Below, piece by piece: positions 12,901 through 24,850 of a stretch of DNA of 64,000 nucleotides. The stretch covers positions 1,116,001 to 1,180,000 of the forward strand of contig OZ234503.1 of NCBI GenBank assembly GCA_965153455.1, written 5' to 3'. The notes beneath the pieces were generated by a model, which saw nothing but the letters and a program-made list of their open reading frames with translations, ran no database searches and was not told the DNA's origin. The position numbers and the translations under genes are program-made. Each line of letters starts with the position of its first letter. Within the stretch, counting starts at the first letter, position 1. The DNA is from Sphagnum compactum (taxonomy: Eukaryota; Bryophyta; Sphagnopsida; Sphagnales).

Positions 12901-14700
12901 GGAATTTTCTAGACAAAGGCTAGTAATTGGCTAGATATGACTGATGCTTATGAATGAAAAAGGACAAATGTGTATATTTTTGGTGTGTGGAAGAGAAGAG
13001 AGATGGTAGTAAAAAGTTGACGAGATTTTTTCTTTTGTATGCATGTAAACATGCAACAACAAAAAATTTGTTGGGTGATGGTTTTTTGATCAGTGGATGG
13101 TATAATAAAGTTGGGGTGTTCTAGGTGCTGCAAAGAAGGACATCTAGTCCTATTTCTTAGACTTTCATTGTGATACCTAAATGATTCAATCCTTAAAAAA
13201 CACCAATTTTTTGCACTTAACTAATAGCATTAGCTCTGATGAAACAAAATACATTTGATTAATGAGAAGGTCTAGAACCAAAGAAATCCCTATGTGTTTA
13301 AAGAGAGAAAATAAAAATCAACAAGTCATGAACAAGATCTAACCTTTCAAGTGATAAGTGTACAATAAGGTGGTAAGGATTTGCAAGTCTATGGTTTCAA
13401 GGTTGATCACAACAACAACTACTCTAGAGCTAAGTATAATGTATGCATGATATGCATCTACTTGGTAAACTGGTTTCAGAAAGTAGAGAACAAGAGAGAC
13501 AATGTAGTAAGGAGGGAACATAAATCACCAACTCCCATTTTGATTAGAGTACATATAGAAAAATTCTTAGTGGTGACAAAAGGAGGTGACACTCTTACAA
13601 ATTTAATTAATATTTATTTCCCCTCAAAAATTGTAATTGAAATATTTTACATACCCATGTATATATATACCTAAATATTTTACATACCCATGTATATATA
13701 TACCTACCATTCTTACTACAATGAAGAAGAAATGTTCAATATGGAAAACCTCTTTTAAATTAACATATTAGATTTGACTCAACGACCAAAACATACTTCA
13801 ATGCAGATTTGGGTCAAAGTGGTAGAAGGTTAGACATCCACTTGAGATCCAAGGTGTCTATTTGAATTAAACTTTCATAAATCTGACACCAATTTTGCAA
13901 AATATAGGTTTAAATCATAGAATTAACCTCGCTCCTAGAGAAAATTAGGATAGAACATTCTTCAACTTCAAAGTTTTGGTTTTGGTTTTAGCAACAGGTT
14001 AGTTCCATGATTAGATTCTTGAGCCAATTCCACCAAATGGGTGCTTATGCAAATCCCAATCATAAGAATCTAAGCTTGGACCCATGTTTTAAAAGTTCTA
14101 AACTTGGGAACCTACCAACACTGGGTTTTAAAGAGTTAGGAAAGCACATATACTTAACCTAAAATATAGAGGAATTGAATCCTCCCTATTAGGGAGGTTG
14201 ATGTTGTCTCTTGGAGAATTTTCACCAAATGATGAATTTTTTTTTCCAAAATAGCAAAATGAAACTACAGTTTATTACTCACTAAATTTCAAAAAAAAAA
14301 TCATTGAAAACATCTCCAGATTCCATATCATTAAGTTCCAGTAGCTGCTTGAATAAACCCTATATAACAGTGCTTGAATGTTTTTCAGTTTCATATTTTA
14401 TAGCCAAATTTGGCTAAATTGACTTATCAATAATCGCCACTTCAGCTACATCACAAAATTGAAAGAAAAGAAACACAACTACTCATGGGGAAAAGGAAAA
14501 GTACACAGATTCTGCTAATATCTTATACACATAAAATTTTCAATAATGCAAATCATCTATAGAGACACCAATTACACTTTGGAACACGTCCTGGTAGACA
14601 TTGTCATGGATCATCACCATCTTACAGAATGCTCACGGGCTTAACAAGTTCCTAGGTGGAATAGGCCCTACCATAGTACAATAATGTACCACACCCATTC
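10000..14700. other. AT-rich intergenic DNA, no gene recognised
   Basis: All frames are closed by frequent stops. Near 13660-13705 a segment containing ACATACCCATGTATATATA is directly duplicated with a period close to 30 bp. The stretch may contain decayed mobile elements, but no reading frame shows a motif I can name. Confidence 0.5.
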
Positions 14701-16664
14701 CATAGTACATATTGCAAATGGAGAAAAAGTTGGCTTGAGAGTGCGCAAAAGTGGTCTGTGGGGACTTTGGGTTCTTCAAACAATTACAAACTTTATTTCC
14801 ACCCTTCTGAGGACTTGACTTTTAAGTACCGGTCTCTCAATGTCCCAGGAATCATTGACAAGAAAAATTCTGATTCAACTTTTGCACTTTTCAAGTTAAC
14901 CAATCTTAGTATGAATCACTATGTAGTTGGGCACCCCAATGCTTCCGATGCAGATGCAATGAGAGGACCCTTAGTGATAAGGATTCTCAGAAGTTGATAA
15001 AATTTTATCAAGCAAAGTGAGCTCCTATGATGGTCACTAGGGCGGATGTGTAGATGGGATGTTGTGGATTTCATGTTGATTTGTGGGATTTTTTGGGCAA
15101 GATTTTGGTGGGGGTGGGTATGGATGGAGGGATGGAAGCTTTCTCAATGCAGTCTTAGGTTGGAATTTTACAAACTTGGTCAGATTGAAGTGAATGTACT
15201 GTCATTGCAATGGCAACTTCATGAGGACAAAACGTGCATGACATTCAAACCCAATGATTCAAAATGGTTGTAATCCTATGTCTGCTTCATTGCTTTTATG
15301 TTTTTTTCTGGTAGATATGTATGTCAAGTTATGCAACTCAAGCTGTTGAAGTCAGGGCTTGCTGATTCTGCTCTTTTTTCCACTCTTTGCTGCAGAATCT
15401 GCTCAGCTTGCTGATTTTATGGCTAACACATTCCACAGCATTCCTCTTTCAGTCTCTGGCATTCTGTTGGCATCCCCTATAGACAGCAGATTCTGCCAGG
15501 TGTGCACAGCCCAGGATTGCCCTAATGGGCTCACCAGGGCGTGCTTACCTGGCAGAATCCACAGTCTACAACCCACTCTCTACCCACTTTCTAGTACAAA
15601 AAAGCCATTGGGTTTCATCACAAACTAGGACTTGCCCACTCTCTCCCCACTCTCTAGTACAAAAAAGTCATCGGGTTTCATCACCAACTAGAAAGCCAGT
15701 AGCCCATCTCTTAAAGCAAAGAATACCTAATATGGAAGGAAGAAGCTTTATCACATCACCAATTTAAGCTAGTGTCAAAAGTGTTTCTCCAAAAACCTAT
15801 CAAATGGTACTTTTTAACACATTTCAACACAAGGATCTTTGCAGACCAGAATATGTCAGTCATTTAACCTGACATATACCACAGATTCTGGACCACCTGA
15901 GAGAACAAGGCAACAAGCTGGATGCTACAAATCCTGGCACTACCCTTCTGCTTGTTTGCAATATGACCCAACCTACCTGACATGTAACCACTTTCAAATT
16001 CAATAACAATTAAGCCTATGTCTCATGATCATTTGAAGCTTACCACCATTTGCAGTGTCCCCAGCACTGACTGCTAGATGATGCAAACCCATGTTTGGCA
16101 GGACATAAATTTGAGACTAGAGAGCATTTGCAATTTGACATTATCAAAATCTGGTAAGTGAAAAAGCAGACCTGCTGGCCTTCAGCTGAGCAGATTCCAG
16201 CTTCCACTGAAGAGATCTCTCAAGATGGGTATGCCTCCCCTCTCAAGACATTACAACCAGAAATATTGATCCACACTGCCCCTCTCCAAGGTTTGGAAGC
16301 CCAAGAACAGCTCTAAAGTTGAAGAGAAAAAATAGACTAGGGCTGCAAACTCCAGACAGGCTCTCCAGTGGAAGCAAGGTTGTTCCTCCATTGGAAGATG
16401 AAGATTACAGCAAGATATCAATCTCCAATTGTGTTTGCCAAAAAGAACACTGCCTAGTCCCACTACATAGTAGTTTTACAGTGAACAGATTTGATTAGCA
16501 GGGATCTAACCCTAGAAAGAAGGCATTGTTGAGGGTGATTCTCCATGGGTGATCCAACTTCTCAGGATCAAAGGCTAGAGTTTTGAATTTGAAGATGACT
16601 GTCTAGAGAGGATGAGCGAGCCCGAGAAAGATAAGGAAGAAAGATCACAATTCTAACCAGGACT
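14700..16664. other. Intergenic with a 63-bp tandem duplication and a hairpin
   Basis: A 57-63 bp unit starting CCCACTCTCT and ending with AACTAG is present twice (15572-15627 and 15635-15690). Just before it, a 13-bp perfect inverted repeat pairs GATTCTGCCAGGT (15489-15501) with ACCTGGCAGAATC (15547-15559). Small open frames (14758-14997, 15359-15628) show no recognisable domain. The last part, 16250-16660, is probably 3' flank of the L10 gene on the minus strand. Confidence 0.5.
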
Positions 16665-17985
16665 TCAAGCTTCCTCCTCCAGCTTCTTGACATAGGCCTT
16701 GAGTGTGAACACGAGATTGCGAGCTGGACCTTGCAAAGTGCCAACAAGGTTTGAGGATGGGCTCTTGAGTGTTCCCAGCAGCTTGGAATACAAATCTGCC
16801 CTTGTTGGCATTGTCTCAAGTGCCTTGAACTCTTCTGGTGAATAAAAGCGGCCCTCAAAAACAGCTCCTGAAAAGTCATTGTTCTCAAGCTTCAACTCCT
16901 TTTGCAATGTGCGGTAGGGTTTCAAGGCTGCAGGAATCTCCTCAGTGTGCACAAATAACCAAGCATTCATGCCTGTCAAAGCAGGTTTCAAGGCCTCCCA
17001 CCGTGTACCCTCAATTGCCTTCCCTGTATCAATGATGCAAATAGCAGACCAAGGTCAGAATTGCTCAATGGAGCCATAACCCAGAAGTGGCGGAAGCCAT
17101 TGTATCCTGCACTCATCATCTCCCATTCCACTCTCATTGCTCCAGCTTACTGCATGCTTTCAAATCAGCAAAGAATTCTGGTTCTCAATTGCTGAGTGTC
17201 TGAGTATCATGTCTCAACAGATGACTTCACACGGAATTCTGCTGCTTTTTGTGCATCCCAAGAATTATAAACTAAGATTTCCTCAAGAAGAAGACCATAG
17301 TGAGAAACATGCTGCATCTATTTTTTGACATCCATGGGCTCATCTACACATTACCTCACTAAGGTGAGTTCTCCAGGAGGTGCACTGTTCTTCTTTTTCC
17401 CCAAGTTTTCCTACATATGTAGAACCAGACTATCTGAAGTTCTAGAACCCCAAACTGTAGCAAAATCAATTCAACACTAGTAGTGAATATAAAATGCGGA
17501 AGGAACGAAATAGACAACCCATAAAAAACTCGAGATAGAGAGATTTATGCGTTTGGGTGGGATTTTATGGATTGTGTCCAAAACCAATGCAGTCTAAGGA
17601 GACAGTGAAGGGGAAAACCGTTACCAATGAGCTTGTTTTTGGCGACCATAAGAGTGGTGTCTTGTGGCAGCGATTTCCGCAGTTGCTGAAATTGCTTCAC
17701 AGTAAGGCCCGCGTACTTAATCCCCGCCACCAAATAGGCACCTTCCAGCTGCTGCTTCGCCCTGTCCACTGTCTCCTCTTTCTTTTTCCTGCTTATGGCC
17801 ATCCGCACCCCGGGTAGTGACGGTCTGGCCCTTCTTCTGAAGCACCGCACTTGCGCATCATCATATCCACTACCACTGATGATGGGGTTGTTGCTGCTGC
17901 TGGGCGCTCCCCAAAATGCAGAACCCAATTGCTCCTTGGCTGACACACTAGTGCAGGAGCAGCTTACTAATGCTTGAGTGGCCAT
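16665..17985 (-). CDS. PRPL10: Plastid 50S ribosomal protein L10 (2 exons, 239 aa)
   Basis: Reading the minus strand, exon 1 is 17985-17625 and exon 2 is 17023-16665, joined in frame by one GT-AG intron. The first 55-60 residues are Ser/Ala/Arg-rich with few acids, as in a chloroplast transit peptide. The mature part starts around ISRKKKEETVDRAKQQLEGA and has the L10 fold signatures YAGLTVKQFQQLRKSL and TLMVAKNKLIG in exon 1. Exon 2 adds AIEGTRWEALKP, NAWLFVHTEEIPAALKPY and FSGAVFEGRFYSPEEFKALE. The plant plastid C-terminus ends LVFTLKAYVKKLEEEA. By homology, L10 anchors the L7/L12 stalk of the plastid ribosome. The gene is divergent from RCE1, with about 1.19 kb between the start codons. A CT/GA tract just upstream (18049-18075) is probably in or near the leader. 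Confidence 0.95.
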
Positions 17986-18048
17986 CGCAAGCGATTGGCT
18001 GAGTCACAAACTACACTCCCACCCTCTCTTCCTCCTCTTCTCCTTTCC

Positions 18049-18075
18049 CTCTCTCTCTCTCTCTCTCTCTCTCTC
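18049..18075. repeat. (CT)n tract upstream of PRPL10
   Basis: This CT run lies about 65-90 bp upstream of the PRPL10 ATG and reads as GA on the coding strand. Similar tracts occur in many plant leaders. Confidence 0.85.
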
Positions 18076-18274
18076 CTGTGGATAACAAAGCTCTCATCTG
18101 CAGCGTCCCAGTGCGGAGCCCTGTTTTCCAGTGTGGAAAGAAGAGGTGGAAAACTGCGGAAGTTTAGGGTTGCGATTCCAAGGTGTAATGTTGTGATTAG
18201 AGTCTAGAGATTGGAATTGGCAAGGCGAATTTCCACCGGAATGTGCCATGTTCCCTAGTTTAAAGTTCCAGAAG

Positions 18275-18645
18275 TAAGTTATAAACTAACACAGGTCGGT
18301 CGTTATGTAACAAGGTAGAAGACAGAGGTAAGGAATATCAGAATTGGCAGTTAGTGGCCGATTTTGCCATTTTACTGGAACTCCAAAACTCATTGAATTT
18401 GCAGCTCTGGATTTTGGGCTGCACCATAGTTCCAGAGAATGAAGAACGTCCATAACTAGCATAGGTTGGTCATTACGTAACAAGGTAGAGGGCAGAATAT
18501 TAGAATTAGCGGTATCAGCCAATTCTGCCATTTAGTGAAACCTGGAAACTCATTGAGTTGCCAACTTTGGAGTCCGGAATGCACCCTCAAATTCCCTCAA
18601 ATTAAGTAAGTCATAAACTAGCACGAGTTGATTGTTATGTGACGG
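18275..18645. repeat. Three diverged tandem copies of a ~165-bp unit in a divergent promoter
   Basis: ATAAACTA-type landmarks occur at about 18281, 18452 and 18613. Each is followed by a GTTATGTAAC, ATTACGTAAC or GTTATGTGAC motif and then an AAGG/GAAG segment. Copies 1 and 2 also share the downstream blocks TTGCCATTT/CTGCCATTT and ACTCATTGA. Copy 3 is partial. The array sits entirely between the divergent PRPL10 and RCE1 genes, so it could act on either promoter. The conserved TTACGTAA-like core resembles bZIP-type sites, but binding is only inferred. Confidence 0.75.
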
Positions 18646-19175
18646 AAGTGATCTTGCGAGCGAATGTAGCCCATGTGCGCATGAATGAAAAGCGAACGAA
18701 TGAAAGACACAACTAACGAAACAACGACGAGCAGAGCGGATGAAATTGCAAAGGGATTTGCAGCTTTCCAGAGGACTTGCCCGCACGCGATAACTCCCGA
18801 GAGCTGTTTTCCGATTGTTTTCTTCCCAGGCGTGCCAGGGAAGAACAATCACAGACAGTAGAAGGAGAAAGAGAAGCAGAAGAAGGACATGAAACAAACC
18901 GTTCAACAACAGATTGTAACTGTAAATCAATTTTATTTTTTTTTGTGAACGAAAGTGGCGGTTTCAGCAGGCTGGAAGAAACAGGTGATCCTCATCATCG
19001 TGAAAAGTATGAGATCCGTGAACTAGGTAAGGAGGAGATGATAAGCTTTTGGCAAGCGAGAGCTCGCAACGGAGAGAGGAGGAGCAGGAGTAGGAATCGT
19101 AGTGGAGCTGATTTTCGTCGGTTTTCACTTTGGTGTGCCTCGTTGTGATCCGCAAACTGCGTTACTGTGGTTCCA

Positions 19176-22100
19176 ATGTTAGATCGCTTTCTGATGGCAC
19201 TCACGGCTCCATCGACCGTAAGAGATGACGGAGGAGGAGGAGGAGGAGGAGGAAATCGCCAGGGGATGGTCGCAATAGCGGGTTGTGCGGCGATGGCAGT
19301 GCTTTATGTAGGTTCGTTGTATGTGCCTTCTGTCGTTCTACGTCTGCCGCCCCCTCGCTCCATCAATGCTCATTACCTTCGTCGCTTTCTCTGGTCAATC
19401 GTCGCCTCTGCGCTTGCCGCCGTCGCCTGCCTCTCACTTCTCCCCGTAAGCACAAACACACTTTCTCTTTTCTTCGTACTTTTAAAAAAAATTCATGTAG
19501 TAATTGGTAATGCATTTGCAGGAATTCCTCCGTCTTATTCCATGGTTTTCCTCCGTTTTGATGCGCTGCCTAGACTCTGTTTCACGTAAGATTTAGGGCC
19601 GTGAACAAACTGTGCATAGAAACAATGTTGAGAAAGAAGTACGAGGAGGAGGAGAACAGGTAGGCGGGCTTTGGCACAAACTCCGAGAAGACGCAAAAGG
19701 GATAAAAGGAAGAAGAAGTAGATTGTGCAGAGCTGTTGCTGATAAATCTGTATGGAAACACATTGAGCTAGTGAGAGAAATTTAGTTAGTTGTGTTTTGA
19801 TCAAAGCTGTTGCAACAAACAACCTGGAGCAAGAAAAAAGGGTTTCATGGAGTCAAAATTTGGGGGTTTTGGCACATGATAATGGAAGAGTTGGTTTTGC
19901 AGCTCCATACTTAGAAGAGTGCAAGTTGTTCATGAAATGAAGATTTGCACCCTTTCAGAAGTCTGCACACATGTTTGTTGTTTTCACATAGTTAGCATAC
20001 AGGTAATATTAACTCTGTTCATTTGTGGATTTTTCTTTATCCAGGTGAAAGGACGTCAGAGCTTGAATCTGAACTACTTGCTCTCTGTGTTTGGCCTTTG
20101 CACCAATCATCTGGTTTGTGTCCCTGCTCTTGAAAACTAGGGTTTGCAAACACTCTTTGCATTAGTGCTTTTCTATTTGCACCATTGATTCAGTTTCAAT
20201 GTGATAGTTGAAAGCATGAAAAAGAGGATGCCCAAAATGCAGAACCTATCTGAGGAAACCTGAGTTCAAATATGGAAGAACATTTGCATAGGTAAATTGA
20301 ACATCAGTTGCATGGCAAAAAGAGCTGGTTGGTGGGTTTGCAATGCTTGAAATGTGTTTTAAACTGGAGTACCATTCCCACCCCCAGTTCATTGAAACCA
20401 CAAAGATTCCAGGGGGAAGTTCATTTGCAGGGATGTGCATTCCACCTGCCTTTGTTGATGCAACATGAAACTCCTCATCATCATTCTATTCTGAGATTTC
20501 ACAGCCTTCTTCTTCCCTGTTTTCAGCCTGCATTCTGTTGATTGTCTGCACAAAAGATGTGGTCAGGCTTTTTAGAAGTAAGAAAGGTTCTGTTTACGAC
20601 TATGTCTGTCCTGCACCTTGTGTGTGTGTGGTTCTTTCCTTCTCAGTGGCAGGCAACTATTTATCCTCTGCTCTTGACAGCCCTGCTGTATCTCGGCCCC
20701 CTGGTTATGGCAGCTTTTGATTCCTTCACTCAATGTGCCCAACCCTATAGTGAGGCTGAAGCATCTGGGTGGTCTGTGAACTCTCTTGCCAACCTCGTGG
20801 AGAATATCAATACGTTGGTGTCTAACATTTTGGCATGGAGAAACTATGTGGTGGTTAGTGCCTCCTTTGTCATCACCATAAAGTTTTTGTTTTTTTCCCC
20901 TCTCTCCACATTACTGTCCTGCCCTTTTCATCTGCTGTTGTGTATTGTCAGTTCTGGCCATGAGATGCCTTCTTTCCCCTCTTCTTGTCCCAATTCCTCC
21001 TTATGAAGTCATTGCTAAAGGTTGTGAGGGTAGAAAACTGTGGCATGCTCTATTTTCCATGGAAGCCATGTAACAAACAGTTGGCATGCTTTTTCCATCC
21101 TAGTGATTCTTTTTGTGGAAATAGCTCACATCTACCTGCATTGATGATCATGATGTGATAATGACCCACTTAAGGAGGGTTTGGGCAGGCACCTCTCACA
21201 GAGGAGTGGGTTTTTCGAGCATGTATGGCACCAGTGCTGTTGTGTGGAGGATTCAACCCTCTCTCTGTTGTGTTTCTGTGTCCTCTATTCTTCAGCCTAG
21301 GTGAGAGTCATTTCCCATTTTTAGATTTGATGATTGTGGTGGCCTCTTGAAGAGTAGTTCAAGAAGGCCAAACAATGTGCTGATATTGATATTGGCCCTG
21401 TTGAACCAATCTGCAGTGCAGAAGCACTGTTAAATTTGTCATTATACATGCAAAGATTCTTTGCAGGAAACTTTTCACACCTGCTACTGATCTATGTGGT
21501 GCTACTGTTAGGCTGAAGTAAATATCACTTGTATATATAGTAGTAACTTCCTGATATTTAGTCTGAGTCTTGATTTTAGTGAGCTGATTTTGCAGTGATT
21601 TTAGTCTTGATGATTTTGCATACAATCTGAATATCCAATCTGGGACAGTTACGGATAGTTGGAAAATCTGATCCTTACTAGGCAATTGGTGCTCATCAAT
21701 GATATTTGTTGCTGAATCAACAAAGTCTGAATCATCAATATGACCTTTCAAACAGGATAACCAAATTGGAAGGGGTTGTTGGAGTGGCAGCCCACATTCA
21801 TCGTTATTGGGAGTTGGTGCACCAAGAGAAACATGATAAAGGAACTGCTGCTGTCATTGTGGGTATGTCGCATTCTTACAAGGACCGGAAGTAGGATGTG
21901 ATAACTAAGCAACTCAGATCAATCATTGTCGATCCTTACTTATTATTGTTTGTGTTCCATAAAAAAAATGCTCTGGAATCTTTTGAATCTGTAGGATTGC
22001 TGTGGGTGGTGGCATACAATTCATCATTTGGAAACAAGACTGTTTTTTCTGTTGTAATCCAATTTTAGAACTCGAAATTCTGTTTTGTGTTACTGAAGTC

Positions 22101-23039
22101 CTGAGGTTTTTGACTTGATGTAGGTATCCAACTATGCTACACCACTGTCTTTGGGTGGTATGCAACCTTCCTTTTTCTTCGGACAGGTATAGGATTTCAC
22201 ATCAGAGTAAAGCACAATAACTTCTCTGCCTGAATACAGAGAGAGTGACCCTCTTTGCACCAGGGTGAGGGTTAGAGTTCAGGGTTGTTCTGTACCTGAA
22301 GCAATATTCAGGTTGTTGTTGCTGTTTTCACTGTGGATCAATGAGTCCTAGTGATGATGAAAGGTGCTTATTTGAGGGATGGGGGTGTGGGGTTGGCTGT
22401 GACACAGGGCATCTGATGGCACCATTGGTGGCACACGTGTTTTGCAATGTGATGGGCTTGCCTGCTCTGGGACAGGCCTTTACTGCCCCTTATGGTCCAG
22501 GTCTTCTCCTCTCTTTATAGTACACGAGACTCAGTTTAATCGTGCAATTACATTGTCACTTTTATGTTGTTTGAGACTTGGATACACATCAACTTTATCC
22601 TAGCATTCCAGACATCATAAGGAACAGGCTAATGGGGCACAAGGTTCAAAATTCAGGTTTAGACTTTGCCAGATAGTTGGAGACTGCTGTCTTATTATGA
22701 GCTTGTGTTTAGGCATGCTACAGTGCCTCTTTCTATTTGGTGGGATTGAGCAGTTTTGTTTACTTTTGTGGTCAGTAGGGACTTTGATGCAGATCAGAGC
22801 CTGGGACATAATGAACTCTTGCATGATCCAGATTTAAGGTTTATGAGATGTCCATAATGCTGTAATGGAAATCTTATATGCTGCTGCTGTGTGGGTATGC
22901 AGTGGTGCCTCTTTCCTTCATTGCAGGATTGGGAGGCTTTGTGTTCCTTTTAGGGCCTGCCTCTTCACCTACCTTGTACATGGCCAACTCTTCTAGTGCT
23001 GCATGCAGCTGTTGGCTTGGTTATTGCAAGTGGAATTAG
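19176..23039 (+). CDS. RCE1: CAAX prenyl protease 2 / RCE1-type intramembrane protease (8 exons, 332 aa)
   Basis: Inferred exons are 19176-19445, 20045-20113, 20647-20853, 21189-21300, 21791-21862, 22124-22186, 22408-22500 and 22927-23039. All are GT-AG and the frame is kept throughout. RCE1 is an ER membrane protease that removes the last three residues of prenylated CaaX proteins. The three ABI-family catalytic motifs are present: EExxxR at 187-192 (TEEWVFR), FxxxH at 217-221 (FSLAH, spanning exons 4 and 5) and HxxxN at 274-278 (HVFCN). Other family blocks are [23 protein letters not shown] and [12 protein letters not shown], and the protein ends [11 protein letters not shown]. The start could be ATG 19176 or ATG 19194. 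A run of eight glycines from a GGA microsatellite follows the start and should be disordered. The final exon overlaps an unrelated open frame, which is a shadow. Confidence 0.94.
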
Positions 23040-24850
23040 CTTCATGCTATTGAATCGCAAGCTTCATTTGACTGTCCATCTCTTCGATAACTACAGGCAG
23101 GAACACCAGTGTGTATCCTGCCTAATTGTTTTAGGAAATTGTGTAAGAGTGTGGTTTTCTCAAAGTATTGGACACCCTGACCAAGTTGTGCAAGGGAGCC
23201 AACCTCAGCAGACAACAGAGTAACATATTTTGACTTCAAACAACCTCAGTGGATCCACATGGAAAACACAGACTGACTTGTTTTGGCATTTTGACCTCTT
23301 GATAGTTCTAGAAAAGGTAGCAGGATACACTCTAGACATTGTCCATGTATGTACTGCTTTCAATAGAAGTGAAATGGAGAGTGCCTTGCAGCTGCCAGTT
23401 ATCTGATAGATCTTTGCAGACAAGGAAGATATGCAGTGTCCTTTAATCAATGTTGCAGATCAAACAAGAAGTTGTGAAGCGCACTTCTAAAGCTGATGAA
23501 TTTTAGAAGTGTTCTCCTTTTTACAGAAAAGGTCAGTTGAGATTTCTGTGTATGTGGGGGGTTCAACTGCAAGAATTTCTGTGGAGGACTTCAGAATATG
23601 TGTGAAAATGCGTAGTGATTCTGATATGTATCTGAGAGGGTCTTGGTCAAAGTGTATTACAGGAGAGAGAGACAAAGGACATCCATTGCGTTAATAGTGA
23701 CCAGGGTTGTAGTCATATCCCAGATCCAACCTTGCAATCTATTCACTCTTGGGGTATTTCCTCTTCATCATCATCTTCTACATGCTGCCCATACTCTATG
23801 TTGCAAAGAATCTGTGTCTTCTTCCTCTGTTTCATCATCACCATTGTAGTTCATCTCTATGATCCCAAAAATTGCTCTCTCTGTTGATGTTTTCTTCTGG
23901 ACAAAAACTGCTGTGGGTGGGAATTTGTTTGGTCTTTTTTCTTTGGTTTTGTGCTGGAGTATGTTTTAACATCTTTTATCATTTGTGCCATCAAGAGTTC
24001 TTTGTCTCCAGGGATGTGTTGACTTGTGGTTTTGCACACAGCAAATTGCTGTCAGGTGGATTCTTCTGGTATGTTTTTCTTTGATTTCATTTGTGCTGGA
24101 GGTATTTAAAACATCTTTTGGCATTGGCATTCTTTACTGAGTTCTTTGGTTTTCTTTGGTTTTGTGCTGGAGTTATGTGAACATGATCTTTTGGCACTTG
24201 CATTCTTTTGCTGTGATCAAGAGTTTCTTTGTTTCCAGAAAGAAGAGTTAAGAATCACTGGAACTTATGTGACAGTAAGCTTCACTTCACACCAGAAAAA
24301 TGAAGAAAAAGCTTCAGAAAGCCTCTTGTGCACGACAAGAAGAAGAGCTACAAAAGATTGTATTCCACACTCCAACAAAGAACTCCAGGTAGAAAATCTG
24401 AAGAATCTTCTAATGAGTGTTCTTTGATAGAAGGATTCTCGCTGTTTGGACGATTTGGGACGTGTTACTGAACAAACAATCTGTTTTGTGGAGCCATCCT
24501 TTGGCAATGGAGGCTGCTGCTGTGGTCGATGAGCTTGTTGTGGCCTCACGATTTGCATACACCATTTCCCATAAGCAACCAACAAGGAACTGCCACATAT
24601 CGTAGAACGAGTGATCAAGAAGAGAAAAAGGAAGAAGAAGAAGCTCCGAGGATGGATCTTCTTCTTCTTCTGCGGTATGGACTTTTGTTTTGCTGAAAGT
24701 GTGGTGTTTCAGGGGAGCTTGTAAGAAGTATGGCGGAGCTTGTAAGGCCGGGAGGAAGGGAAGAAGAGCAGCTTGAAGGAAGCTTTACAGTAGCAAATTG
24801 AGAAGCAGAAGCAGCGAAAGGGATTGTTGTAGCAAACAGTTTTCACTGAA
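23040..24850. other. RCE1-ISA3 intergenic region with local repeats
   Basis: This holds the RCE1 3' flank and the ISA3 5' flank, which is rich in GAA/CTT near 24625-24670. A segment beginning TTTGTGCTGGAG and followed by ACATCTTTT or ATGATCTTTT recurs at about 23947, 24090 and 24161, giving three diverged copies. Open frames here resemble no protein family. A short unrecognised transcript cannot be excluded. Confidence 0.5.

Noticed and set aside
18777-19148. Plus-strand frame upstream of RCE1
   Set aside because: It lacks a convincing ATG start and domain, and probably lies in the RCE1 5' leader or promoter.
22996-23223. Plus-strand frame overlapping the end of RCE1
   Set aside because: It is out of frame with the RCE1 last exon, which ends in the family-typical [11 protein letters not shown].
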